This document shows positions 35,826 to 44,018 of a DNA stretch of 64,000 nt, in pieces (the first letter of the stretch is position 1; the number at the start of each line of letters is the position of its first letter). This DNA comes from Myxococcus virescens (GTDB lineage: Bacteria > Myxococcota > Myxococcia > Myxococcales > Myxococcaceae), in contig NZ_FNAJ01000004.1 of NCBI RefSeq assembly GCF_900101905.1, positions 124,001 to 188,000 of the forward strand. The letters run 5' to 3'. The translations under genes and the position numbers were made by a program. A model generated the notes under the pieces. It did no database searches. It saw only the letters and a program-made list of their open reading frames with translations, and had not been told where the DNA came from.

Positions 35826-36135
35826 GCTGCTCTCTCCTCGGACGACAGACTCATCAAAAAATCCGCATCCCGGCATAAACAGCATTTCGCAATTTAAAGG
35901 TAACAACCCTTGAAGCCTGTCACAAGCGCCTGACAAAGAAACAGCGTCCTGCCCTCGCTATTTCCCGCGACAATCAGACAGCTGTCTCTGGAAAGAAACT
36001 GTCTCAGTGAAGTAGCGAAGACGCTGTGCGTTGGCTCGCCCGGAGCACCGCGCCCAGCCCCAAAGACAGCCAGCAGCGCATCAACCGCAAGAAGCGATTG
36101 GAGATGAGCATGGCACGGCTGTCAGGCCCGCCGCC
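35826..36135. other. Promoter region of the peptide-modification cluster
   Basis: 310 bases, clearly AT-richer than the surroundings (for example catttcgcaatttaaagg near 35883), between divergently oriented transcription into the cluster and the 3' end of the GNAT gene. An inverted-repeat-like patch ACAGCTGTCTCTGGAAAG/AAACTGTCTC sits near 35980-36005. No gene is seen. The exact promoter cannot be fixed by eye. Confidence 0.4.
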
Positions 36136-36633
36136 TCATCTTGTCTTCCCTTTCGCGCCCTCTTCTCGATTTCGGACATAGACGTCCGGGTCATGGCGCT
36201 CCATGAAGGACGCGGGCGAGCCCAGTGGCTGAAAGCCGTAACGGGCATAGAGCGAATGGGCATCTCGCGTGGCGAGCAAGAACCGCCGAAGCCCTTGCAG
36301 GTCGGGATGCTCGAGCAGCGCCTCCATCATCCACTGGCCCAGGCCCCGCCCCTGGTACGACTCCAGGACGAAGACGTCACAAAGATAGGCGAAGCTCGCG
36401 CGGTCGGTGACGACGCGGGCGTAGCCCACCTGGCCTCCCGAGGAATAGAGCCCGAAGACGAGCGAGTTCCGGGCGGCCCGCTCGACCGTCTCCCGGGGAA
36501 TGCCCGCGGACCAGTATGAGCGGGACAGGTAGCCATGGACGACATCCAGGTCGATGCGTGCGAGGTCGTCGGAGGCGACGAACCCGTCATCGCGGTGGAC
36601 TTCGTAGGGAATGACCTCAGTGTGGGTGCGCAT
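36136..36633 (-). CDS. GNAT family N-acetyltransferase
   Basis: 165 residues. The acetyl-CoA loop reads YQGRGLGQWMM (about 94-104) after LCDVFVLESYQ, and the C-terminal FLLATRDAHSLYARYGFQPL (about 118-137) is the usual closing motif of small-molecule GNATs of the YgfJ/PA4866-like kind. The N-terminal SRSYWSAGIPRETVERAARN is common in this subgroup ('LS.SYWA.GIP'). It moves an acetyl group from acetyl-CoA to an unknown amine, in the cytosol. It is not clearly linked to the peptide cluster upstream on the same strand; separation by 310 bases suggests its own transcript, but a tailoring role cannot be excluded. Confidence 0.88.
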   Translation of the reverse strand: MRTHTEVIPYEVHRDDGFVASDDLARIDLDVVHGYLSRSYWSAGIPRETVERAARNSLVFGLYSSGGQVGYARVVTDRASFAYLCDVFVLESYQGRGLGQWMMEALLEHPDLQGLRRFLLATRDAHSLYARYGFQPLGSPASFMERHDPDVYVRNREEGAKGKTR

Positions 36634-36754
36634 GGGCGTGACGGCATCCTACGTCCTCCCGGCATGTCGCCCGCTGTGCTGCATCCAGGGAGCAGCACAG
36701 TTCGTCGCGCGCGTCAGGGACAGGCCACCACGACCTCGTCCACCTGGGTGCGGC

Positions 36755-36907
36755 AGCGCATCCGCGAGTGACCTGGTCAGCGTGCTCGCCAACACGTGCG
36801 TGGACATCGTGAACCACAACACGCCCAGCGGCGCCCGGCTCATCATCTACGAGTGCACGGGCAACCCGAACCCGAAGTGGGACTCCCGCTGCCCCTCCGT
36901 CGCCTGA
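36755..36907 (+). pseudogene. Ricin-type (beta-trefoil) lectin fragment
   Basis: The frame contains LVSVLANTCVDIVNHNTPSG and ARLIIYECTGNPNPKWDSRC before a stop at 36907. This is one blade of a ricin-B-like domain ('CLD..N..T.NGT.V.IYDC.GN.NQ.W', here NPNPKW). No start codon, signal peptide or further blades are visible, so it is a remnant. The rest of 36634-37025 holds nothing else recognisable. Confidence 0.5.
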
Positions 36908-37025
36908 CCGAGCGGCCGGGTGCCTGGAGGCGATTCAGGCACCGAGGGCCGCGCGGGCGTGACACGCTGAGGTCCTCCAGCGCGCCTGGGCCGGCCAGCC
37001 CAGGCGCGCAGGCTCACCAGAGGAC

Positions 37026-38045
37026 ATGCCCATGCCCCCCTCTTTGCTCCGCACGCGCCCCCTGCTCGTGCTCGTCCCGCTGCTCCTGGCGGCGGCACCC
37101 GCCCCCCATGCCCCAGCGCAGCCTCGGCTGGAGGACACGGTCCCCGACACCTTCACCGGCGTGGAGCGCGTGGTGGCGGTGGGGGACGTGCACGGTGACG
37201 TGGACGCCCTGAAGGAGGTGCTACGGCTCGCCGGCCTCATCGACGCGAAGGACCGGTGGATTGGCGGCAAGACGCACCTGGTCCAGACGGGCGATGTGCC
37301 GGACCGGGGCGACCAGACGCGAGCGGCGTTCGACCTGCTCATGCGACTGGAGCAGGAAGCGCTCGCCGCGGGCGGACGGGTCCACGCCCTGCTCGGCAAC
37401 CATGAAGCCATGAACATGCTGGGGGACCTGCGCTACGTGAACCCCGGGGAGATGGCTTCGTTCGCCGACCAGAGCCCCGAGCAGGACAGCGCCGGCTCCC
37501 CACCCGGCCTCAACGGGCACCGCGTCGCGTACAGCCTCCAGGGCCGCTACGGCCAGTGGCTGCGCAAGCACGCCGCCGTGGTGCGCATCAACGACACCCT
37601 TTTCGTGCACGGCGGCGTCGCGCCCGGCGTTCCCGGCGGAAACCTGGCCGAGCTGAACCGCTGGGTGCGCCAGGACTTCTTCCCCGGCCATCCGCCCGGC
37701 GGCGCGCGGGACGCACAGGGCCCCTTGTGGTTCCGAGGCTACGCACTGGGCGAGCCGCAGGACGCCGAACCTGCGCTGGACGCGGTGCTGAAGCGTTATG
37801 GCGCCAGGCGCATGGTCATGGGGCACACCACGAACCGCGACGGCAAGGTGAAGGTGCGGTTCAATGGCAAGGCGCTGCTCATCGACACCGGGCTGAGCAC
37901 CGGGTACGGGCGGAACCTCGCGGCCCTGGAGCTTCGCGGCGGCAAGGTCAACGCCCTGTACCGCGAAGGCCCCGTCACGCTGGGCTCCGTGGAGCCCTCC
38001 GCCGCGCCGGCTCGTCCCACGGGGCCGAAGCCTCGGAAGAAATGA
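37026..38045 (+). CDS. Calcineurin-like metallophosphoesterase (Shewanella-like phosphatase type)
   Basis: 339 residues with a signal peptide (LLVLVPLLLAAAPAPHAPA), so periplasmic or exported. The PPP motifs are all present: GDVHGD (53-58), QTGDVPDRGD (87-96), LLGNHEAMN (122-130), HGGVAPG and MGHTTNRDG. The insertion DLRYVNPGEMASF and the form GDVPDRGD are typical of bacterial Shewanella-like protein phosphatases, which remove phosphate from proteins or small substrates with two metal ions. The C-terminal PTGPKPRKK is a short basic tail. The ATG at 37026 follows GAGGACATGCCC; MPMPPS at 37026 is the first of two nearby ATGs (37026, 37032). Confidence 0.88.
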   Translation: MPMPPSLLRTRPLLVLVPLLLAAAPAPHAPAQPRLEDTVPDTFTGVERVVAVGDVHGDVDALKEVLRLAGLIDAKDRWIGGKTHLVQTGDVPDRGDQTRAAFDLLMRLEQEALAAGGRVHALLGNHEAMNMLGDLRYVNPGEMASFADQSPEQDSAGSPPGLNGHRVAYSLQGRYGQWLRKHAAVVRINDTLFVHGGVAPGVPGGNLAELNRWVRQDFFPGHPPGGARDAQGPLWFRGYALGEPQDAEPALDAVLKRYGARRMVMGHTTNRDGKVKVRFNGKALLIDTGLSTGYGRNLAALELRGGKVNALYREGPVTLGSVEPSAAPARPTGPKPRKK

Positions 38046-38173
38046 GCAGACGCGTCCCGTCCGTCCCCGCGACTGCGCACGGGCGGTGACGCAACGTGCA
38101 GTCCCTTGCACATGCAAGACGCGCCATCCCTTCGCGCGGAGACAGGGCCCGGTGGTTGCATCCGGGCGGCCGC

Positions 38174-38716
38174 ATGCGCCTTCCCGTCCTGCTCCTGGCG
38201 GCGTCCGTGCTCTTCGCCCTGCCCGCGAGGGCGGACATCACGCTGTTCCCCGAAAGAGAGACCTGGCTGTCGGTGGGCCCCCTGTACAGCGCGGCATTCG
38301 GGGCGGACGAGCCCGGAACGGGCGTGGGCGGGGAGTTGACGCTCAATGGGTTCAAGGGCGTGGGCGGCCTGGGCCTCTTCGCGCAGGCACAGAAGATGGA
38401 GCGCGGCAGCGCGCGGCTCTGCGCCGGCCTCCAGGGCACCCTGTTCTTCGGGGGTGTGGAGCTGGGCGTCATGCATGAAACGGCGAGCCGGACGCGCGTG
38501 GCGACCACGGGCCTGCACGTCGCGCCCTACCTGGCCTTCGTGTTCGGCAGCCTGGGCGTGCGCTTCGGGATTCCGCTGGCCGGGGACCGGGACATCGGCC
38601 CCGGCGGCGTGGAGCGGACGCGGCATGCCCGCGAGGTGGGGCTGGTGTTGACGCTCAAGCTCCCCATCGCGCTGAGCTCGCACTCCGTCTGGGGTCCCAT
38701 CTTCCCCTGGAACTAG
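38174..38716 (+). CDS. Small outer-membrane-type beta-barrel protein
   Basis: 180 residues from the ATG at 38174 (MRLPVLLLAASVLFALPARA), a clean signal peptide cleaved after ARA. The mature part has alternating hydrophobic strands (TWLSVGPLYSAAF, GGELTLNGFKGVGGLGLFAQ, LCAGLQGTLFFGGVELGVMH, THVAPYLAFVFGSLGVRFGI-like, VGLVLTLKLPIAL), the look of an eight-stranded barrel. I recognise no named family. It begins 128 bases after the phosphatase gene on the same strand and may share its transcript. An in-frame ATG at 38096 would bury the signal peptide, so it was not used. Confidence 0.7.
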   Translation: MRLPVLLLAASVLFALPARADITLFPERETWLSVGPLYSAAFGADEPGTGVGGELTLNGFKGVGGLGLFAQAQKMERGSARLCAGLQGTLFFGGVELGVMHETASRTRVATTGLHVAPYLAFVFGSLGVRFGIPLAGDRDIGPGGVERTRHAREVGLVLTLKLPIALSSHSVWGPIFPWN

Positions 38717-39084
38717 CGCTCAACCGAGCGGCATCTCGTCGCGAATCCACGCCGTGACGGGGCTTCCAGTCCAGTTCGCGGCTGGCTACCTCCACCGACC
38801 AGGATTGGACGGTCCCCAACAGGCCCCGGCGGGCGCGCACTCCAAGGCGAGCCGGTACAGCGCCACCATGTTGGAACCACGAAACTTCGGGGCGCGCTGC
38901 CGTAGGTCGCGCTCTCCCCAGGCGCCGGGCCAGCACCACCTTGCGGAGGGATTCCCCCCAGGCTCGGTGAGGCTACGCGGGCTCCATGAGGCGTCCGACA
39001 CGCGGCGCTCGCGCTGCGCGATTGCTGAGCCAACCATGACAATTCCGTGAGGATTGCCCCGCCGCGGCTCCCTACCGTCGGTTC
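38717..39084. other. Intergenic region, possibly decayed
   Basis: 368 bases without an intact gene. Minus-strand fragments in different frames (AWGERDLRQRAPKFRGS then NMVALYRLALECAPAG at about 38830-38930; NWTGSPVTAWIRDEMPLG at about 38725-38778) look protein-like and may derive from a lost gene. Family unknown. The final 60 bases must hold signals for the gene at 39085. Confidence 0.3.
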
Positions 39085-41610
39085 ATGGCGAGAACGAGGG
39101 AGCGGCGCATGCGCAGCGGCGGGGCGTTCACGATTCTGGCCGTCGGGGTCCTCGGGATGCTCGCCTGGGACGCGCGCTCCACTTCAGAGGCTGTCGACCG
39201 AGGCGCAGGTGTCGCCGCATCGTCGCAAGCCGCGAACCGCATCGAAGGAACTGGCACCCCAGGCATGGCGGCCCTGGGCTCGATTCCTCAACCCGAACAG
39301 AGGCGGCGCATTCGTGGCACCGTGGTGGATGCGCGAGGAGTCCCCCTCGCGGGCGTGCGCGTGTCCGCCGTGTCACGGGCCGAGGAGTCCCTGGCAGAGC
39401 TGCCGTGTCCCGATAGGGCGCCTGGCCCATCGGATTCCCGCCACGAGGAGAAACCCCTCCTGCTCTTGCAAGACTGCCAGTGGTCAGGCCGAGACATTCT
39501 GACGGAGTGGCTCTCCTCCCGCATGGGCGAAGCCATCCTCCAGGCAGAGACGGTCACCGACGGTGACGGCACCTATCTCTTGGATGGACTGGACGACGGA
39601 TTCCTGTCGATCTGGGCCTTGAATGAGGACGGGGCGGCCGTGCAACAAGGCATCCTGGGGACGCATGACAGCCTGAGGCTGGTGCTGACTCCGGGATTGC
39701 GGGTGGTGGGAGCCGTGTCGGGAGAGGACGCGCCGCTTCCAGGCACCCGCATCACTTTGGTCTCTGCGACAACGGACCGTTACTTCGACGGCATCACAGG
39801 TCCGGATGGGCGGTTCCGCATCGGCCCGGTACCGCTTGGGCATTACATCCTCCTGGCGGAGCAGGATGGCTGGCGACCGGCGCTCCTCCACCTCGATGAG
39901 GCCAACAGCCTTCCGGAGGACGGTGTGCAACTCACCCGGCCGCTGAACCATGGAGGCAGGGTCCTCTCGCACGGGAGTCCCATCGCGGGCGCTCGCGTCG
40001 AGCTCAGCGCGGATTCTCCAGATGGCATTTCCTATCAGGTCGCCACGTCCGACGAGAAAGGACTGTTTCACTTCTCCGGGCTCAGCAAAGCCCACCGTCT
40101 CACGCTGTCAGCCTTCCATGAAGGACTGGTTGCCAGTGAGCAAGTCACCCTGGACGAACGAATCGGGGCTGAGACGGTCCTCGAACTGCGGCCTGCCCCC
40201 TATCTCGAGGGAATCGTTCAAGACGAGGCGCGCCAGTCCATTCCGGGCGCCCGTATCTCCATCGAGCCGCAGCGCCTTGATATTGTCTACCCGACCACGA
40301 CCTCGAACCTGGATGGCCGCTTTCGCGCAGGCCCTCTCAGCCCTGGCATGAATCAAGTCACAGTGTCGGCGCCGGGCCACCTGGATGCCCTCATCTATCT
40401 TGATTCCCCGAAGGACAAGTCTCCGGTCACCGTCACGCTGCTCCGGGCGGTCCTCATCACCGGCGTGGCAGTTGACGAATACGGGGCACCCTCCCCAAAC
40501 GTCACGCTCAAGCTGCAGCGCGAATGCGTCCACCTCGATGATCCACTGAACGTTCAACAGCAGACGACCACCGACAACGCCGGACGCTTCGAGCTGAAAG
40601 CTTGCCACCCAGGTCATTGGGACATCCGAACCGTTGACGAGCGATTCCTTCCAGAAGCCATTCCCGTGCATGCCCCCAGCAGAGACCTTCGCATCTCGTT
40701 GAAGCAGGGTCCGACCGTGACAGGCATCCTGTTGGATGAACACGGCGCCCCCGTGCATGGCGCGAACGTCGTACTCGCCAGGAGCGAAGAGAAAGACACG
40801 CCCCTCCGCGTCAACTCATCAGATGCCCTGGGACACTTCCAGCTCGGAGCTGTCCCGCCGGGACGGTACAGCGTGTGGGCACAGAAGGAGGTTCAGGGTG
40901 TCGTCCGGCGAACCGCTGCGCAGGAGATCGAGTTGCAAGTGGGCACGCCGACGCAGGTGGAACTGCGCTTTCCCGCCGGTGTGACTGTCTCCGGCATCGT
41001 GGTGACAGCGAGCGGAGAGCCGCTGGAGGGCGTGGGCATCCAGACCTACCGACCGTCTTCGACCGCCCCTACGGAGCCGCCAACAGTCAGTTTCCGCTGC
41101 GGTAGCCCCATTGGCGTTCGAACAGACGCCGATGGCCGATTCATCCTGCGGGGCCTGTCGTCCGCGCCGCATGCAATATGGGCCATGAAACATGGCCATA
41201 CCTTCATCCCAGCACGTTCCATGGGAGGGACCCACCACGACAGCAACTGGCTTTTCGTCAAGCCGGGAGAGAACGAGAACACCATCCGCCTCGTCATGCA
41301 GCGTGATTCACAAGTCCGAGGCAGGCTCTTGGGACCTGATGGGCGCCCTTTTCCAGCGTTCGTCCTCAACCAAGAAAACGTTGTCTACTCCAAGGACGGC
41401 GCATTCCAATGGTCGACCGCGAGCTCCGGGCCGATGCCATTGGTATTCGAAGCAGCAGGGGTGGCATCACGAACCGTTACCGTGGATGTTCCGCTGGAAG
41501 GCGATGTGGAACTGGGTGACATCCACATGAGCCCGGGGTCTTCCATCCTGGGTTCACTGCTGGACGCCACGCCTCACGAACCTGTCGAGAGCACGAACCT
41601 GTCGCCATAG
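39085..41610 (+). CDS. Carboxypeptidase-regulatory-like repeat protein, exported
   Basis: 841 residues. The N-terminus RSGGAFTILAVGVLGMLAWD is a signal anchor or uncleaved signal. About seven to eight repeats of the carboxypeptidase-regulatory (transthyretin-like) beta sandwich follow, each with 'GTVVDARGVPLAGVRV ... TDGDGTYLLDGL', for example RIRGTVVDARGVPLAGVRVS (about 71-90), FRIGPVPLGHYILLAEQDG, ITGVAVDEYGAPSPNVTLKL, VTGILLDEHGAPVHGANVVL and VSGIVVTASGEPLEGVGI. Such proteins are common in myxobacteria as extracytoplasmic scaffolds; the partner is unknown. Codon use is somewhat less G/C-biased (for example runs with acga, aatc) than the neighbours, which could mean more recent acquisition. 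Monocistronic. Confidence 0.85.
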   Translation: MARTRERRMRSGGAFTILAVGVLGMLAWDARSTSEAVDRGAGVAASSQAANRIEGTGTPGMAALGSIPQPEQRRRIRGTVVDARGVPLAGVRVSAVSRAEESLAELPCPDRAPGPSDSRHEEKPLLLLQDCQWSGRDILTEWLSSRMGEAILQAETVTDGDGTYLLDGLDDGFLSIWALNEDGAAVQQGILGTHDSLRLVLTPGLRVVGAVSGEDAPLPGTRITLVSATTDRYFDGITGPDGRFRIGPVPLGHYILLAEQDGWRPALLHLDEANSLPEDGVQLTRPLNHGGRVLSHGSPIAGARVELSADSPDGISYQVATSDEKGLFHFSGLSKAHRLTLSAFHEGLVASEQVTLDERIGAETVLELRPAPYLEGIVQDEARQSIPGARISIEPQRLDIVYPTTTSNLDGRFRAGPLSPGMNQVTVSAPGHLDALIYLDSPKDKSPVTVTLLRAVLITGVAVDEYGAPSPNVTLKLQRECVHLDDPLNVQQQTTTDNAGRFELKACHPGHWDIRTVDERFLPEAIPVHAPSRDLRISLKQGPTVTGILLDEHGAPVHGANVVLARSEEKDTPLRVNSSDALGHFQLGAVPPGRYSVWAQKEVQGVVRRTAAQEIELQVGTPTQVELRFPAGVTVSGIVVTASGEPLEGVGIQTYRPSSTAPTEPPTVSFRCGSPIGVRTDADGRFILRGLSSAPHAIWAMKHGHTFIPARSMGGTHHDSNWLFVKPGENENTIRLVMQRDSQVRGRLLGPDGRPFPAFVLNQENVVYSKDGAFQWSTASSGPMPLVFEAAGVASRTVTVDVPLEGDVELGDIHMSPGSSILGSLLDATPHEPVESTNLSP

Positions 41611-41740
41611 GCTGGTGACGGCACGGCCCCATCGATTTCCACCGGGAGGAGTTGACGATTCCGGCCTCAGGGGAAATCGTCCCCACATTGGTTCCCGACT
41701 GGCAGCCACTGCCCTCTTCTGGGGAATGACGGAACGGTCC

Positions 41741-42367
41741 ATGAACGACTACGAGTTGATTGGCTCACCGGGATGTGGCTCGGCCATCGTAGAGATGGCG
41801 CTGCGCATCACCGGCATCCCGCACCGCCTGACGGAGCTGCCCTACCTGGAGCCAGGCCCCGGGCGCGACCGGCTACTGAAGCTCAATCCCCTGGGGCAGG
41901 TGCCCACCCTGATCCTCCCCGATGGCGCGGTGATGACAGAGAGCGCGGCCATCATCCTGCACCTGCACGACGTCTCGCCCCAGAGCGGCCTGGTGCCGGA
42001 GCCCACGGCGCCCGAGCGCGTGCGCTTCCTCAACCTCCTGCTTCGCCTCGTGGGCGCGGTGTACCCGACGTTCACCTACGCGGACGACCCGCCCAAGTGG
42101 ACCCTGCCCGGTCCCGCCGCGGACCGGCTGCGCGACACCGTCATGGAGCGCCGCGCCAACCTCTGGCGCGAAATCGAGGCCCAGGTGGGCAAACCTCACG
42201 TGCTCGGCAAGCGCTTCAGCGCGCTGGACCTCTACGTCACCGTGATGACGCACTGGCGCCCGAACAAGGACTGGTTCACCCAGAACTGCCCCACCCTGGC
42301 AGCTGCGGCCACGCAAGCGGAGAAGAACCCGCACGTCGCCGCGGTGCTGGAGCGCCACTTCCGTTAG
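41741..42367 (+). CDS. Glutathione S-transferase family protein
   Basis: 208 residues from ATG at 41741 (MNDYELIGSPGCGSAIVEMA); an ATG at 41726 is the alternative. The thioredoxin-fold N-terminal domain has SPGCGSA (9-15) as the glutathione site, LNPLGQVPTLILPDGAVMTE (about 46-65, cis-proline and the ES-type contact) and a C-terminal helical domain (GKRFSALDLYVTVMTHW, the N-capping region). It conjugates or transfers via glutathione; beta/zeta-like subgroup by the Ser/Cys start, exact class uncertain. Cytosolic. Its 5' flank holds a 7-bp inverted repeat GACGATT...AATCGTC (41654-41681) that could terminate the previous gene. Confidence 0.9.
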   Translation: MNDYELIGSPGCGSAIVEMALRITGIPHRLTELPYLEPGPGRDRLLKLNPLGQVPTLILPDGAVMTESAAIILHLHDVSPQSGLVPEPTAPERVRFLNLLLRLVGAVYPTFTYADDPPKWTLPGPAADRLRDTVMERRANLWREIEAQVGKPHVLGKRFSALDLYVTVMTHWRPNKDWFTQNCPTLAAAATQAEKNPHVAAVLERHFR

Positions 42368-42506
42368 CGTCGTGAAGGGCATGGCCCAGCGCTTCGCGCC
42401 CGAGGCCCCCTCACTCACGACACTTCAACAGGGTGCCGCCAGAAGGGCGCGAATTCCTGCACCTGCCACGTCCTCTGGCAGGTCAGCCCTCCCGGCGGCC
42501 TTGGGT

Positions 42507-42695
42507 TCAACCTTCTGCCCGCCCCGGGGTGTGGTCCGGGTCCGGGTAGGGGCGAACACGGTGCGGCGCGTCTTCGTCGTCGCCCTCCGCGCTCCCCGGC
42601 GTGTGGCCCGGCTCTTCCTCCATGTAGCGGCTCTGTCGTTCCTCCGCCTCGTCTGGCGGCTCGGACAGCGGCCGCGGCGCTTCCACATCTGGCAT
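42507..42695 (-). CDS. Short acidic proline-rich protein, unknown function
   Basis: 62 residues, MPDVEAPRPLSEPPDEAEER onward, rich in Glu, Asp, Pro and Arg with two copies of a HTPG(S/R)AEG ending motif (EEEPGHTPGSAEG and PDHTPGRAEG). The start is supported by a very strong ribosome-binding site, AAGAGGAGG, eight bases upstream of ATG 42695. Disordered by composition. No family recognised; small proteins of this kind are frequent in myxobacterial genomes. It lies opposite the non-coding 5' flank of the gene starting at 42756. Confidence 0.55.
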   Translation of the reverse strand: MPDVEAPRPLSEPPDEAEERQSRYMEEEPGHTPGSAEGDDEDAPHRVRPYPDPDHTPGRAEG

Positions 42696-42755
42696 GGCGA
42701 TGTCCTCCTCTTGGAGAAGATAGGCAGTCGTCAGTCATGCGATGGTCGCGCCCAT

Positions 42756-43133
42756 ATGACGCTCCACCGATTCCTTGGCACCGCTCGGGGGCTGCTGCGG
42801 AATGCCGTCGGCATTCCCCTGACGCTGTACATGGCGCTCCGCCCCGGGAAGAAGGAGGCGGAACGCGCGCAACGCAACGCCGAGACGCTCATCGCGGCCT
42901 GCCGCGCCTACCAGGCCCGGCACGGACAGCTCCCCGACACCCTGGAGCAGCTCGTGCCGGAGTTCCTCTCCCAGCTGCCACCCGCCAGGTTCAGCGGTCC
43001 TCACTTCGGCTTCACCTACGACGTGAGCGGCCCGGCGGACGCACGCCGTCACGTGCTGGGATGGACGGACAGGATTCCCTTCGGGCGCCCCTTCTTCGTC
43101 TTCGAGGAGGAGCGCTGGGGCTACCTGGATTGA
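42756..43133 (+). CDS. Hypothetical membrane-anchored protein, pseudopilin-like C-terminal region
   Basis: 125 residues from ATG 42756. After a short amphipathic N-terminus (LLRNAVGIPLTLYMALRPG) comes a helix AERAQRNAETLIAACRAY and then HGQLPDTLEQLVPEFL with a beta region (FGFTYDVSGPADARRHVLGW). The 'A...LI.A...Y...HG.LP..L..L.P.FL' pattern resembles the region after the helix of type II pseudopilin-like proteins, where a growing chain of small soluble-domain proteins is seen. Function unknown. The long in-frame extension upstream to 42372 crosses the region of the opposite small gene and looks random, so it was not used. Confidence 0.6.
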   Translation: MTLHRFLGTARGLLRNAVGIPLTLYMALRPGKKEAERAQRNAETLIAACRAYQARHGQLPDTLEQLVPEFLSQLPPARFSGPHFGFTYDVSGPADARRHVLGWTDRIPFGRPFFVFEEERWGYLD

Positions 43134-43271
43134 GCGCGCTCCGAGCACGCGAGCAGGCAGGCGGTCCCCTCTTCGCCGTGACTCCGAGGAGCGCACGAGG
43201 CGCGTAGCGCCTCATCCGCCGAGTACCTACCGTTCCCGGTGCGATTCACGGACCGAAGGGAGGCTCAGACG

Positions 43272-44018
43272 GTGCGCGGTGAAAGGCGTGTCGGAGTGTT
43301 GCTGTTCGGTTGGCTGGCCCTGCTCCTGGGGGCCTGTGGCCTTCCCCGGGATACCCACGGGACGCAGGAGCGCATCGTCCGAGATGGCGTGCTGCGCGCG
43401 GGGCTCGTGCGCCATGAGCCCTGGACGGGCCTCCAGGACGGCAAGCCCATGGGGCCTGAAGCCGAGGCGGTGGCGAAGCTCGCCGAACAGCTGGGGGCGC
43501 GCGTGTCCTGGACGGTGGCGCCGGAAGCCGAGCTGGTGCACGCCCTGGAGGAGCGAGCGGTGGACGTGGTCGTCGGAGGAATCACCGCGAAGTCCCCCTG
43601 GGTGAAGCAGCTGGGCGCGGGACAGCCCTACCTCACCACCCGGATGCGGGTGGGCGCGCCGCCGGGGCAGACCGTTCCGGAGTCCCTGGAGGGTGCTTCC
43701 GTCTCCGTGGCGCCGGGCAGTGACGCCGGGCCGCAGCTTCAGTCCTTGGGCGCCCGGGTTCGCGAGGTGGAGCGGCTGCATGAAGCCCCGGGCCTTCGGG
43801 CCGCCTGGGACTGGCAGCTCGATGGCTGGGGCTACGCCGCTGGCGAAGACGTGCTTCGCGAGGAGCAGCGCATCTGGGTGGTGCCCGCGGGCGAAAACCG
43901 CTGGCTGTTTACCGTGGACCGCTTCGTCCTCGACCACGCAGAGCCCATCCGGCAGCGGCTCCTCGCCTCCGCCAGAGCCGGCGAGACACCCACAACCTCC
44001 GAGGAGGACCGGCGATGA
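43272..44018 (+). CDS. Extracellular solute-binding lipoprotein (family 3, amino-acid-binding type)
   Basis: 248 residues from the GTG at 43272, which is preceded by GGGAGG; an ATG at 43239 is possible. The lipobox LALLLGAC places it on the outer face of a membrane. The two-lobe SBP pattern is visible: DGVLRAGLVRHEPWTGLQDG (about 37-56), GPEAEAVAKLAEQLGARVSW, AVDVVVGGITAKSPW, and PESLEGASVSVAPGS for the second lobe. Family 3 proteins bind amino acids or opines for ABC import; no permease or ATPase is nearby. Its last four bases (ATGA) overlap the start of a cation-efflux transporter, so the two are probably translated together, an odd pairing. Confidence 0.82.
   Translation: MRGERRVGVLLFGWLALLLGACGLPRDTHGTQERIVRDGVLRAGLVRHEPWTGLQDGKPMGPEAEAVAKLAEQLGARVSWTVAPEAELVHALEERAVDVVVGGITAKSPWVKQLGAGQPYLTTRMRVGAPPGQTVPESLEGASVSVAPGSDAGPQLQSLGARVREVERLHEAPGLRAAWDWQLDGWGYAAGEDVLREEQRIWVVPAGENRWLFTVDRFVLDHAEPIRQRLLASARAGETPTTSEEDRR

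Noticed and set aside
36136..36633. GNAT gene as part of the peptide cluster
   Set aside because: 310 bases and an own-looking flank separate it; no coupling. Left as a possibility only.
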